Of a stretch of DNA of 64,000 nucleotides, positions 1 to 10,849 are shown one piece after another. The DNA is from JBBDWJ01 sp040902925 (lineage in GTDB: Bacteria > Acidobacteriota > Terriglobia > Bryobacterales > UBA6623), in the NCBI GenBank assembly GCA_040902925.1, contig JBBDWJ010000288.1, positions 1 to 64,000 of the forward strand, read 5' to 3'. Made by a program: the position numbers and the translations under genes. The notes beneath the pieces are model-generated. The model saw nothing but the letters and a program-made list of their open reading frames with translations. It was not told where the DNA came from and searched no databases. The number at the start of each line of letters is the position of its first letter. The first letter of the stretch is position 1.

Positions 1-57
1 GAAGCCCGCTCAACCGCCGCGTGATTCCCTTTCCACATTTATGTCGCGCACCCATTC

Positions 58-843
58 TCAACCCGCTCGCCGCCTGCGCCATTGAATGGCCATCCGCTCG
101 CCGAAGTGCGGCGAATCGAGCAGGCGGTCCACAACCTTTTCGTAAGCGCCGGGAGAGTTGTCGTTGAGGAACGCTTCGAGTTCCGCCGGGGTCGGCGGCA
201 GTCCAGTCAGATCGAGTGACACGCGGCGAAGGAGGGTGCGCTTGTCGGTTTCCTGGGACGGTTGCAAGTCCTCTTTCTGCAGGCGCGCGAGGACGAAATT
301 GTCGAGCCCTTGACGCGGCCAGCTCTTGCCGTCCACCGCTGTGACCGTGGGCAATTCGGGATGCTGCGGCGGCTGGTACGCCCAATGGTTTTCCCACGCC
401 GCGCCTTGATCGATCCACTTGCGCATGGTCTCGACCTGCTGCGGCGTCAGCGTGCGTTCCGACCCCGGCGGCGGCATGCGCGCGATTTCCTGCTCGTGGC
501 CGATGCGCTGATAAAGCCGGCTGTTGGCGGCATCTCCGGGGACCACAACCTGGTAGCCGCCACGATCGGCGAAGAAACCGTCGCGCGTATCCAGACGCAG
601 GTTGCCTTGCCGCTGGTTGTCGTCAGGACCGTGGCAGGTAAAGCAACTATCCGAAAGGATGGGGCGGACTTCGCCGTCGAAGTCTACGGACACTGTCGCA
701 GTGGAGGTCGGCTCCGCGGCACGCACTGCGAGGACGAAAACGATCAAGCCTAATAGCGTAACGCAGTTGAGAATCCCAAGAAACGTCGTCCTGATTATAT
801 GGCACAGACCAACTAAACACGTTGACCTAAGCGGGCCGGCCAA
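58..843 (-). pseudogene. Truncated PSCyt1/DUF1549 cytochrome c family protein
   Basis: The 261-residue product starts with a hydrophobic signal segment (about residues 20-43). A planctomycete-type cytochrome c domain follows, with one CxxCH haem motif (CFTCH) and an MPPPG segment, and then the first part of a DUF1549 domain (LDLTGLPPTPAELEAF, SPHFGERMA). Members of this family are usually 700-1100 residues long and continue through the rest of DUF1549 into DUF1553. Here similarity stops just after the MAIQW segment (about position 79). It is replaced by an arginine-rich tail and a stop. None of the three minus-strand frames in the remaining 78 bases resumes the domain in an obvious way. The gene lies 6 bases downstream of the PIN toxin gene. 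It may be a broken gene, a deletion junction or an assembly error at the contig end. The family assignment is sure; the pseudogene status is inferred. Confidence 0.7.
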
Positions 844-849
844 GAGCCG

Positions 850-1266
850 CTAGTCCATTGGTAGGAGAACGAACGATTGGCCTGGCCTGGGCTGAAGCGT
901 TCGAAAATGCCTCTGATCCAGCGTCAGCAGCCGATTGGTGCTGTGGCGACGGGCAAGAACAACCACCGAGGCATCCGCAAGGCCTATGGCAGCGTCAGCG
1001 TAATCTTCCATGACAACCATAGCCTCTCGCAAGGCATCGACGTCAAAGGGTTCCAGACGATACGCACCAGCGACCACTTCCTGCAACAGAAGCCACCCGG
1101 CCTTCCACCCGACGCGTTTGGCCAGAAGGTAGTCAAGCTCGGCCAGGACAAATGGAGACAGCAGAAAAGGGCCTGGATCTGACTCAAGAACTCTGCGGGC
1201 AGCAGAATGCAGAGCCTGCGAATCGTCCAGTGCCGCCAAAAGCCCGCTCGTGTCACAAACAATCAC
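850..1266 (-). CDS. PIN-domain ribonuclease toxin (VapC-like)
   Basis: This 138-residue PIN-domain protein is probably the RNase toxin of a type II toxin-antitoxin pair. The expected acidic active-site residues are visible: Asp5 in CDTSG, Glu43 in LAELD, Asp98 in GLADAS and Asp117 in TLDQRHF. The length is normal for VapC-like proteins. The start is GTG at 1266-1264, and it overlaps the stop codon of the upstream ribbon-helix-helix antitoxin gene as GTGA. The two genes are therefore translationally coupled, antitoxin first, as is typical of vapBC. Targets in this family are usually tRNA or rRNA, but the target here cannot be told from sequence. Confidence 0.88.
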   Translation of the reverse strand: MIVCDTSGLLAALDDSQALHSAARRVLESDPGPFLLSPFVLAELDYLLAKRVGWKAGWLLLQEVVAGAYRLEPFDVDALREAMVVMEDYADAAIGLADASVVVLARRHSTNRLLTLDQRHFRTLQPRPGQSFVLLPMD

Positions 1267-1481
1267 TCACCAAAGCCCGCGAGTTCTTCGTCGACACGTT
1301 CGGCAAGCCCCGGCTGTCCGCTGCTGAATAGCGGGAGCTTCGGCCGCCTCCCCGACCGGCCAATCAGAAGCTTGTCGATGGCGGCCCGGATTAACTCAGC
1401 CTCCGATAACCCTTCCTCCTGGGCCATCCGCGCCAGATCGCGCTTCATGGGCTCGGGCAGATAGATAGTTGTCTTAACCAC
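1263..1481 (-). CDS. Ribbon-helix-helix (CopG/VapB-like) antitoxin
   Basis: This is a 72-residue protein. Its N-terminus (KTTIYLPEPMKRDLARMAQ) has the form of a CopG/Arc ribbon-helix-helix domain: a short beta strand, then two helices ending in AELIRAAIDKLL. The C-terminal third (GQPGLAERVDEELAGF) is the likely toxin-binding tail. It is the first gene of the two-gene toxin-antitoxin unit, and its TGA overlaps the GTG start of the PIN toxin. By family knowledge the antitoxin-toxin complex would bind its own promoter just upstream (1482-1517), between this gene and the malate synthase stop. Confidence 0.85.
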   Translation of the reverse strand: MVKTTIYLPEPMKRDLARMAQEEGLSEAELIRAAIDKLLIGRSGRRPKLPLFSSGQPGLAERVDEELAGFGE

Positions 1482-1517
1482 CTACGTATGGTAGCACGTA
1501 TGGCACGGGTGGGATTC

Positions 1518-3146
1518 TCAGTCGATATTGTCGTAGGCCACCAACGTCAAAAACTCGGTGAACTCCGGCTTGGTCATCATTTCCTCGAACAGCTTCCCCG
1601 CGCGGTCGAACTGGCTCTTGCCGTAGCGCTCGTCGCCGATGTTCTTGCGCATTTTTGCGAGTTCGTCGGAAATGGTTTGGCGAACGAGATCCGCGGTCAC
1701 CGCGCGGCCGTCTTTCATCTTGGCTCCGTGGCGGATCCATTGCCACACCTGCGAGCGCGAGATTTCGGCCGTGGCCGCGTCTTCCATCAGGTTGTAAATC
1801 GGGACGCAGCCGACGCCGCGCAGCCACGATTCCAAATACTGAATGCCCACGTCGATGTTTACCCGCAGGCCCTGCTCGGTGATGTCGCCTTCGGGCACGG
1901 CCAGCAGATCCTTCGCGCTGACGTTCACTTCGTCGCGCTTGCGATCGATCTGGTTCGGCGTCTTCATGCCGGCATCAAAGATTTCCTTGGCGATCGGCAC
2001 CAAACCGGGGTGCGCCACCCAAGTGCCATCGTGGCCGGCTTTGACTTCGCGAAGCTTATCCTGGCGCACCTTTTCGAGCGCCCGCTCGTTGGCTTCCGGG
2101 TCCTGCCGAATGGGGATCTGCGCCGCCATGCCGCCCATGGCATGAATGCCGCGGCGATGGCATGTCTTGATCAGCAACTGCACGTAGGAGGCGAGGAAGT
2201 GGCGGTCCATCGAAACCTGCGCCCGGTCGGGCAGCAGGAAGCCGGGGTGATTGCGGGCTTTCTTGATGAAGCTAAAGATGTAGTCCCAGCGCCCGCAGTT
2301 CAAGCCCGAGGAATGGTCGCGCAGCTCATAGAGAATCTCATCCATCTCAAACGCCGCCAGGATTGTTTCGATGAGCACCGTTGCGCGAATGGTGCCGCGC
2401 GGGACGCCTACCTCCTCCTGCGCGAATACGAACACGTCGTTCCAGAGGCGCGCTTCCAGGTGACTTTCGAGCTTCGGCAGGTAGAAATAGGGGCCCGTGC
2501 CGTTTTCGATCAGCGCCTTGGCGTTGTGGAAGAAGTACAACCCGAAGTCGAACATCGACCCTGAAATCGGCTTGCCGTCGACATAGAGGTGCTTTTCAAC
2601 CAGGTGCCAGCCACGCGGGCGAACCAGCAAGGTGGCGATTTTTTCGCCGAGCTTGTATTGCTTGCCCTCGGGGCTGGTGAACTCGATTGTGCGCCGCGCG
2701 GCGTCGCGCAAGTTGATGTGCCCTTCGAGGTTATTGGTCCAGGTCGGCGAGTTGGCGTCTTCGAAATCCGCCATGAATACGTTTGCGCCGCAGTTGAGGG
2801 CGTTGATGATCATCTTGCGGTCGACAGGGCCGGTGATCTCGACGCGACGATCTTGCAAATCGGCTGGGATCGGCGCGACGGTCCAGTCGGCGGCGCGAAT
2901 CTCGGCGGTCTCGGGCAGAAAGTCGGGAAAGCGGCCGGCATCCAGGTCTTTCTGGCGTTCGACGCGCCGCGCCAGCAGCTCCTGGCGCCGGGCTTCAAAC
3001 TTCCGCGACATCTTGCCGAGAAACTGCAACGCGGCAGGCGTGAGAATCTGCGCGAACTCCTCCGTCACTGGTCCGCGGATCTCGATCCCGTCGCTGCGGA
3101 GCGACGCATTCATCTTGGATTGCAAATCAACGGCAGGCGTAGCCAT
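1518..3146 (-). CDS. aceB: Malate synthase A
   Basis: Malate synthase condenses acetyl-CoA and glyoxylate to malate in the glyoxylate bypass. The 542-residue length fits the malate synthase A form (about 530). Diagnostic segments are visible: RGTIRATVLIETILAAFEMD, the following LRDHSSGLNCGRWDYIFSF, AMGGMAAQIP and the late GTWVAHPGLVPIA. An in-frame extension to 3233 exists. I chose ATG 3146 because a strong Shine-Dalgarno sequence lies just upstream and the extension does not look like this family. No isocitrate lyase gene is in the window. The gene sits downstream of the sugar dehydrogenase on the same strand, separated by about 156 bases that hold a long inverted repeat. Confidence 0.95.
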   Translation of the reverse strand: MATPAVDLQSKMNASLRSDGIEIRGPVTEEFAQILTPAALQFLGKMSRKFEARRQELLARRVERQKDLDAGRFPDFLPETAEIRAADWTVAPIPADLQDRRVEITGPVDRKMIINALNCGANVFMADFEDANSPTWTNNLEGHINLRDAARRTIEFTSPEGKQYKLGEKIATLLVRPRGWHLVEKHLYVDGKPISGSMFDFGLYFFHNAKALIENGTGPYFYLPKLESHLEARLWNDVFVFAQEEVGVPRGTIRATVLIETILAAFEMDEILYELRDHSSGLNCGRWDYIFSFIKKARNHPGFLLPDRAQVSMDRHFLASYVQLLIKTCHRRGIHAMGGMAAQIPIRQDPEANERALEKVRQDKLREVKAGHDGTWVAHPGLVPIAKEIFDAGMKTPNQIDRKRDEVNVSAKDLLAVPEGDITEQGLRVNIDVGIQYLESWLRGVGCVPIYNLMEDAATAEISRSQVWQWIRHGAKMKDGRAVTADLVRQTISDELAKMRKNIGDERYGKSQFDRAGKLFEEMMTKPEFTEFLTLVAYDNID

Positions 3147-3151
3147 TGGTA

Positions 3152-3158
3152 CCTCCCC
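3152..3158 (-). promoter_or_regulatory. Ribosome-binding site of aceB
   Basis: Read on the minus strand this is GGGGAGG, five bases before ATG 3146. It decides the start of malate synthase against the longer reading frame that opens at 3233. Confidence 0.7.
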
Positions 3159-3246
3159 TGGCAAACTTGGGACTCTGAATGTAGCAAAAAGCAGCAGGCC
3201 AGTGAATGCGCGAGACACACGTGCCGCGCCCAAATCGTACTCGCCT

Positions 3247-3289
3247 GCACGATTCGGCTACTCGACTCGGCGTGCTGTGCGAATCGTGC
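3247..3289. repeat. Long inverted repeat between sugar dehydrogenase and aceB
   Basis: GCACGATTCG (3247-3256) and CGAATCGTGC (3280-3289) form a perfect 10-bp stem around a 23-base loop. It lies just after the stop of the dehydrogenase gene and about 100 bases before aceB. No T-run follows on the minus strand, so a simple intrinsic terminator is not clear. An RNA-stabilising or attenuating hairpin, or a REP-like element, is possible. Confidence 0.5.
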
Positions 3290-3302
3290 TGCGCGGGGGC
3301 CG

Positions 3303-5117
3303 CTACTTCAGCGATTGAACATAGGCCATGATTTTCAGGATGTCGTCCTGAGTGATGCGGTCGCCGAAGGCTTGCATGGCGCCCGTTGCCCCCGCGTAGA
3401 TAATCTCAAATTCGCCAATGTCGGTATTGGCGCGAGGGTAGCGATACTCACCATCGACCAGGTTCGGGCCGATGCGCCCCGTAGCGTCGGGCAGATGGCA
3501 AGCCTGGCACCATTGCTCGTAAAGCGGCTTGCCTTGCGCGGCGGCTGCCGCGTTTCCGCGATAAGGGTTGGCTTTCGACGCCCGAAACTCGTGTACGGCC
3601 GATGTGATCTGCTGGCTAGGAAGCAAGTCCAATTGTAGGGGCGTGTTGTCCATCGGGTGTAGAAAAGTCACCCCTGCTCCGGGCGCCGCCGCGGGCCCCG
3701 CCTCGCTCACGGTCCGCGCCACTTCCGCTCCCGGCGGAACCTGGTCGGCCGCAACCCCGCGCCACAGGGTCCCGGGCGGGTTTGCGGCCGCGCCTCTGTC
3801 GGACGTATAGAAGCAATGGCAATCGACAGCTAGCACATTGCCGGCTTCGTCGTAGCCTCCAGCGGTGAACTGCAAGTTGGTGTGCGCCATTTCCTGGAGC
3901 TGCCAGCGCGAGCCGTCCCAACCGAGGCCAAAAACGCGGCCGGAGCACCAATCGCCCACCAGATACACGCCATTCATGCCGCCGTAGTTGGCGACGCCCA
4001 AACCCTCCACCGAACACCCCCAGCCCGAGTCGAGAGACTTCGCGCCCGGGTAGGGAATCTCGTGCGGATATTCCCCCGCCGGCAGGACGCCGACCTGGGG
4101 GCACTTGTCATCGGGCCCAGTCATGGGATGGCACTTGCTGGAGGCCATTCGCGGCCAGCCGTAGTTCTCGCCGCCCTTACTGCTCGCCGGCTGATAAATA
4201 ATCTCCTCCCAGTGGTTCTGCCCGACGTCGGCGATGAAAAGACTTCCGCTCTTGAGATCGAACGAAAACTCATACGGGTTGCGCACGCCGTAAGCCCAAA
4301 TCTCAGGCTTGGCACGCGTCTTGATCTTCGAAAACTGCTCTTCGGTGATGCCGAACAACACCATCAGGCGCTCGCTGGCGGCCCGCGCAAACGGGTTCGA
4401 CGACGGGATGCTATAGGGCTGGATGGCATCGTCGGCGACGTTAACGTCGATCCGCAGAATCTTGCCGAGCCAGGTGGTGAGATCCTGCCCCGCTTCATAG
4501 GGGTCGCCTTCCCAACCGCCGTCCCCGCTGCCGATGTAAAGATAGCCGTCGGGGCCGAACTCGATCTGGCCGCCGTTGTGGTTGTAGTAGGGCTGCTCGA
4601 TGCGCATCAACACCTTGGCTGTCTGGTTGGTGCGCTCGGGCGTCATCACGTTCGGGCTGGCGGGGTCTACCTGAAACCGCACGATCACGCCGTCCCCGTT
4701 AAAGGGCAGCGATGCGTAGTGCGCGAAGAAATAGCCGTTCTCGCGAAAACGGGGGTGGAAGGCGATCGAGTAGAGCCCCTGCTCCACAAAGCCGGTCTGC
4801 ACGTCGTTGCCCAGCGGATTGATGTTCGTCAAATCGAGAAAGGGCTCCGGCTGCACGGTACCGGCTTTGCGGACAATCCGCACGCGCCCGATGCGCTCGA
4901 CGACGAAGATGCGGCCCGTGCCGTCCCCGGCGTTGGTGACGTTGGTGGGGTCCTGGAAGCCGCCGGCCACCTTGACCAGAGCAATCTTGGGATCGCGGGG
5001 CAGGCGGCCGCCTGGGCGCGCCACCTCATCGACCGTTTGCGGCACGCTTTGCGCGCCGATTCCCGGGGCCAGCATCAGGGCCAAGGCCAGGGCGCCCGTC
5101 CATTGCCGAATCTGCAT
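3303..5117 (-). CDS. PQQ-dependent sugar dehydrogenase (GSDH-like) with C-terminal cytochrome c domain
   Basis: This is a 604-residue periplasmic protein with a signal peptide (ALALALMLAPGIGAQS). The main part is a beta-propeller of the soluble glucose/sorbosone dehydrogenase family: DPTNVTNAGDGTGRIFVVE near the start, then LYSIAFHPRF, NHNGGQIEFGPDGYLYIGSGDGG and WAYGVRNPYEFSFD. A class I cytochrome c domain follows, with WCQACH and a likely distal methionine near the end (AMQAFGDRIT). Oxidation of a sugar or alcohol with PQQ and transfer of electrons to the attached haem is the likely role. The substrate cannot be assigned. Fusion of these two domains is common in Acidobacteriota and Planctomycetota. 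Confidence 0.85.
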   Translation of the reverse strand: MQIRQWTGALALALMLAPGIGAQSVPQTVDEVARPGGRLPRDPKIALVKVAGGFQDPTNVTNAGDGTGRIFVVERIGRVRIVRKAGTVQPEPFLDLTNINPLGNDVQTGFVEQGLYSIAFHPRFRENGYFFAHYASLPFNGDGVIVRFQVDPASPNVMTPERTNQTAKVLMRIEQPYYNHNGGQIEFGPDGYLYIGSGDGGWEGDPYEAGQDLTTWLGKILRIDVNVADDAIQPYSIPSSNPFARAASERLMVLFGITEEQFSKIKTRAKPEIWAYGVRNPYEFSFDLKSGSLFIADVGQNHWEEIIYQPASSKGGENYGWPRMASSKCHPMTGPDDKCPQVGVLPAGEYPHEIPYPGAKSLDSGWGCSVEGLGVANYGGMNGVYLVGDWCSGRVFGLGWDGSRWQLQEMAHTNLQFTAGGYDEAGNVLAVDCHCFYTSDRGAAANPPGTLWRGVAADQVPPGAEVARTVSEAGPAAAPGAGVTFLHPMDNTPLQLDLLPSQQITSAVHEFRASKANPYRGNAAAAAQGKPLYEQWCQACHLPDATGRIGPNLVDGEYRYPRANTDIGEFEIIYAGATGAMQAFGDRITQDDILKIMAYVQSLK

Positions 5118-5345
5118 CGCCGTTTGATCCTCCTAAACCCAGGTGCGGCTCTTGCCCACCAGTGGCTTCGCGAGCCGTTTTCGCCGGCCGCCAAGCAGCG
5201 AGTATCCTATCATGCCTTGCCATGGCCTCGGGCCAGGCCGCGGCACGGGCTGTACTAAGGTGATTTCCTGAGCAAGCTGTTACTATGGTCCCCTTCGAGA
5301 TTGAATCCGCAGCTCTATTGCCGCCACACACGGCCCGACTACACA
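5118..5345. other. Intergenic region, divergent promoter space
   Basis: This stretch separates the leftward sugar dehydrogenase from the rightward candidate small gene. If that small gene is not real, the gene-free interval runs from 5118 to 5826, about 700 bases. I see no tRNA, no strong hairpin and no repeat matching others in the window. Promoters for the dehydrogenase must lie here, but I could not identify a convincing -35/-10 pair. Confidence 0.4.
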
Positions 5346-5585
5346 ATGAACGCAAGCGAGATCATGCAGCTACGGATTTCCACCCGACGGCGAACGCGCA
5401 GACAAGGATACGTGCGGATCCGCCTCCACAAGGATAGCCGGGGCAACTTCGTATCCTGGAAGGAAACCCTGCTCGGCGTTGTCTTGGTGACGCTGAGTTT
5501 TCTGGCGCTGCACTGGATCGTGGCTCAAAACGCGCCTCCTGCTGAGCACGATGTTCCCGCCTCGGCCGCCGCATACAGGGCCTGA
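5346..5585 (+). CDS. Possible small single-pass membrane protein, unknown function
   Basis: The 79-residue frame starts MNASEIMQLR. It has a very basic N-terminal half (STRRRTRRQGYVRIRLHKD), one clear membrane segment (LLGVVLVTLSFLALHWIVA) and a short polar tail. A TTG start at 5301 or ATG 5361 is also possible, since no start has a good ribosome site. The basic-then-hydrophobic layout suggests a type II membrane protein with a cytosolic basic face. I do not recognise the family, and a chance frame in GC-rich DNA cannot be excluded. Confidence 0.4.
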   Translation: MNASEIMQLRISTRRRTRRQGYVRIRLHKDSRGNFVSWKETLLGVVLVTLSFLALHWIVAQNAPPAEHDVPASAAAYRA

Positions 5586-5813
5586 CAGCTCCTGCGCTGC
5601 TCCAGCGCGGAAATAGGAGTCTCGCTGAACGGCTTTGTGTCAGCCATTTCGTGCGGCCAGCCGCCTAACCGGTCCGGAACCGATTAGACCCCACCCCAGT
5701 GTTACTCTGTGAAGTCTGCTGGGACCTGCCCGGAGGCCCGCCGCGAGAGCCCTCCCACATCGATGGGCCTCGAGCTCCCTTCCCCTGCGCAAAATGACGA
5801 ACGATATGGAAAC

Positions 5814-5820
5814 GGAAGGA
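5814..5820 (+). promoter_or_regulatory. Ribosome-binding site deciding the lipoate-ligase-like start
   Basis: GGAAGGA lies six bases upstream of ATG 5827. It favours that start over the in-frame ATGs at 5794 and 5806, which lack such a site. Confidence 0.6.
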
Positions 5821-5826
5821 TCGCGT

Positions 5827-6603
5827 ATGGGACTGGACACGTCGCAGTCCGTGGCGGCCGATTCCCAGCCCACCAGCCTAGCGTTGCTAGACCTGACCTT
5901 GCCGACACCTGAGGAAAACCTGGCTCTCGACGAAGCGCTGCTGAATGAAAACGAGGAAAGGGCCCGCGGCGGGGAAGGCTTCGAGGAAGTGCTTCGCTTA
6001 TGGGAAAGCCCCGTTTCCTTCGTCGCTTTGGGCTCCACCGGCCGTCTCTCCGACGAGGTTCACACCGAGGAATGCCGCCGCGAAGGGATTCCCGTCCTGC
6101 GGCGCTCCTCCGGGGGCGGAACCGTGCTCGCTGGGCCTGGCTGCCTGTGCTTCTCGCTAATCCTGGGTCTCGATCGTCGCCCCGAGTTGCGCGATATCCA
6201 CGCCAGCTACCGCGCCATTCTGACCCGTATCGCAACGTGCCTCGCCGTCGAGGGTCTGGCCCATCGCGGCATCTCCGATCTGGCGATCGACTCGCGAAAA
6301 ATCTCGGGCAATGCGCAACGCAGAAAGAGCCGCGTGCTGCTGCACCACGGAACCCTGCTCTACGATTTTGATTTGCAAAGGATGGAGAGGTTGCTTGGTA
6401 ATCCGCCACGCCAGCCCGACTACCGGGCCGGCCGAGCCCACGGCACTTTCACCATGAATCTCAATCTGTCCGCCGCGGAGATCAAGCTGCGGCTGGCGCG
6501 CTGTTGGAATGCCCCCAACCCAGGCTCAGTGAGGGAACTCCCCGATCTTACGCTTCTGCTTCGAGAGAAATACGCCAACCGGCAATGGATTGAGCGGTTC
6601 TAA
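5827..6603 (+). CDS. Lipoate-protein ligase A family protein (BPL/LPL fold)
   Basis: This is a 258-residue protein of the biotin/lipoate ligase fold. The lipoyl/adenylate-binding segment VLRRSSGGGTV is clear. The conserved lysine region DSRKISGNAQRR follows, and then LLHHGTLLYDFDL, which is typical of LplA-type enzymes and octanoyltransferases of the LipM class. The protein either ligates free lipoate to E2/GcvH domains or moves octanoyl groups. Sequence alone does not separate these. The C-terminal accessory domain of E. coli LplA is missing. It converges on the DUF6599-like gene with a 12-base gap. Confidence 0.82.
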   Translation: MGLDTSQSVAADSQPTSLALLDLTLPTPEENLALDEALLNENEERARGGEGFEEVLRLWESPVSFVALGSTGRLSDEVHTEECRREGIPVLRRSSGGGTVLAGPGCLCFSLILGLDRRPELRDIHASYRAILTRIATCLAVEGLAHRGISDLAIDSRKISGNAQRRKSRVLLHHGTLLYDFDLQRMERLLGNPPRQPDYRAGRAHGTFTMNLNLSAAEIKLRLARCWNAPNPGSVRELPDLTLLLREKYANRQWIERF

Positions 6604-6615
6604 GGAGCCGGTAAC

Positions 6616-7614
6616 TCAAATCTTGGGAAGGTTATCGATGTCGAGGCGGGTGAGGCCGGATTCTTCGTGCGCGAAGATCGAGCTGGGAGCATAGCGGCCA
6701 GCCATGATGCGGGCTCCGGCCACCAGCAATCCACCCACGATCATCAACGAGACAAGCACGGCGCAAAGCAGAACAATGTCGAGGATGAGGTTGCCGAGAT
6801 TGTCGTGGCGGCCGGGAAGCTCTTGCGGCGTCATCGTTACTTCGTCCGAGTACTGCACCTTGGCTAGCAGGCGCTCCGCCGCGTCGGCCGATGCTGGAGC
6901 GGCGACGAAAGCGATCATCGAGCGGACCCGCTTTGCCACTCCGCCCTCAAGCTTGTTGAACTCCTCGATCTGTCCGCGCGCAATCTGCGGGGAAGGATAT
7001 CCAAACAAAAGCAAGCGCAGTTCCCCCTCGGGAGTCTGGTAGCGCGCAAACTGCGCTTCGGTTCCGAAACGGAAGGCCGCCACCGAAGGCGGTACCTCCG
7101 GCGCCAGCTTCTCCAGCGCCACAGGACCCAGGATGTGCCGCTGGGAGCGAGCGATCAGGCCATCGTCAGGAACGTGTTCGACCAGTGGCGGATCGGGCGT
7201 CATGCGCATCCGCGGCAGGTAGGTCAGCATCAATTCAACGTTGTCGTCGAGCGGCTGGGCGCCCTGCATTGCAACGACGTAGTTGCCGAAATGGATCAGC
7301 GTGCGGCCGCCCTCTTTCAGCGCCCGCTCGCCAAATTCAACGGCTTCTCCCCGGGCTGGCTGGCTCCACTGAAATGCCGAGAAAGCGCCGGTGTCGTCCA
7401 CGAAACGGCTGGCCGTGATCTGGACCGCGGAGCCGTCCGGGGCAACGTAGCGTGCGGTTTCGCTTTGCTCGAAGCCGAACTCACGGAAAAGTTCGGCCTC
7501 GGCGGGTTGGGCCGCTTCCATGCTCTTACGCTCGAACTCGCCGAGCGCTTCAGGCAGCAGCTCCGCCCCGGCGATCGCCGGCAACAGCACGAGAAACGCT
7601 ATCAATATCCTCAT
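6616..7614 (-). CDS. Exported, membrane-anchored DUF6599-like protein
   Basis: The 332-residue protein has a cleavable signal (LIAFLVLLPAIAGAE), a soluble domain of about 260 residues and one membrane segment near the C-terminus (LILDIVLLCAVLVSLMIVGGLLVAGA). The recurring features AVQITASRFVDDTGAFSAFQW and GNYVVAMQG resemble the acidobacterial DUF6599 family, as far as I recall it. The function is unknown. It is the next gene after secA on the same strand, with a 3-base gap, so it is probably co-transcribed. This is a weak hint of a role at the cell envelope. Confidence 0.7.
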   Translation of the reverse strand: MRILIAFLVLLPAIAGAELLPEALGEFERKSMEAAQPAEAELFREFGFEQSETARYVAPDGSAVQITASRFVDDTGAFSAFQWSQPARGEAVEFGERALKEGGRTLIHFGNYVVAMQGAQPLDDNVELMLTYLPRMRMTPDPPLVEHVPDDGLIARSQRHILGPVALEKLAPEVPPSVAAFRFGTEAQFARYQTPEGELRLLLFGYPSPQIARGQIEEFNKLEGGVAKRVRSMIAFVAAPASADAAERLLAKVQYSDEVTMTPQELPGRHDNLGNLILDIVLLCAVLVSLMIVGGLLVAGARIMAGRYAPSSIFAHEESGLTRLDIDNLPKI

Positions 7615-7617
7615 GGA

Positions 7618-10473
<2,856 letters not shown>

Positions 10474-10539
10474 GATGGAATGGAGCCGCCGGAGAGCCTG
10501 CGATCATTGTACCGCAGGGGTCCGCGGCGCTTGACTGCT

Positions 10540-10562
10540 GGGGCGGGCATTTTGTCCGCCCC
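10540..10562. repeat. REP-like palindrome GGGGCGG-9-CCGCCCC
   Basis: The arms GGGGCGG (10540-10546) and CCGCCCC (10556-10562) pair perfectly around the loop GCATTTTGT. It is not followed by a T-run, so it is more like a dispersed palindromic element than a terminator. Its general style (short GC stem, small loop, intergenic) matches the other palindromes in this window. Confidence 0.5.
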
Positions 10563-10766
10563 GCTGACATTGCGCCAACTGCACGCCGCCTGCGTTCCAG
10601 CGGACGGTCGCAGGTCCACGCTGCTAGAGACGCCGCGAGCCCTTGATTGGTTCCCGGCGGGCCGCAAGTGTTATTTCGTTCGCACAAGCCGATCCAAACT
10701 CACGCGCCGTTCACAGCTTGTTTTTCGACATTCAGGCAACGATGCCTACGCTTGGCCTGTAGCGGC

Positions 10767-10796
10767 TCAACGCCCTCAGCAACCAAGGTTTATAAT
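10767..10796 (+). promoter_or_regulatory. Candidate sigma-70-type promoter for the PLP enzyme gene
   Basis: A perfect -10 hexamer TATAAT (10791-10796) is preceded at 18 bases by TCAACG (10767-10772), a weak -35 match. It lies 54 bases before ATG 10850, in an otherwise GC-rich stretch. Confidence 0.4.
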
Positions 10797-10849
10797 CACA
10801 GGCACAGCTTCTCGCACACGTGGCGCGCTGCCGCCCGAGGAAACCCCCA

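Larger units (their letters stand above)
10474..10849. other. Divergent intergenic region between secA and the trans-sulfuration gene
   Basis: This 376-base spacer holds a perfect GC palindrome at 10540-10562 and a candidate promoter at 10767-10796 for the rightward gene. No coding frame looks real. I looked for a SAM riboswitch because the downstream enzyme acts on sulfur amino acids. I found only short matches, not a supported structure. Confidence 0.5.

Noticed and set aside
1..78. Start of a group II intron (GTGCG motif) after the cytochrome gene breaks
   Set aside because: The GTGCG word lies some 28 bases after the divergence point, and 78 bases are too few to show any intron structure.
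3882..5258. A 458-residue open frame opposite the sugar dehydrogenase
   Set aside because: Shadow frame; the sense frame shows propeller and haem motifs, this one shows none.
10563..10849. SAM riboswitch upstream of the trans-sulfuration enzyme
   Set aside because: Only short words resemble parts of the aptamer; the stems needed for SAM-I or SAM-II are not visible.
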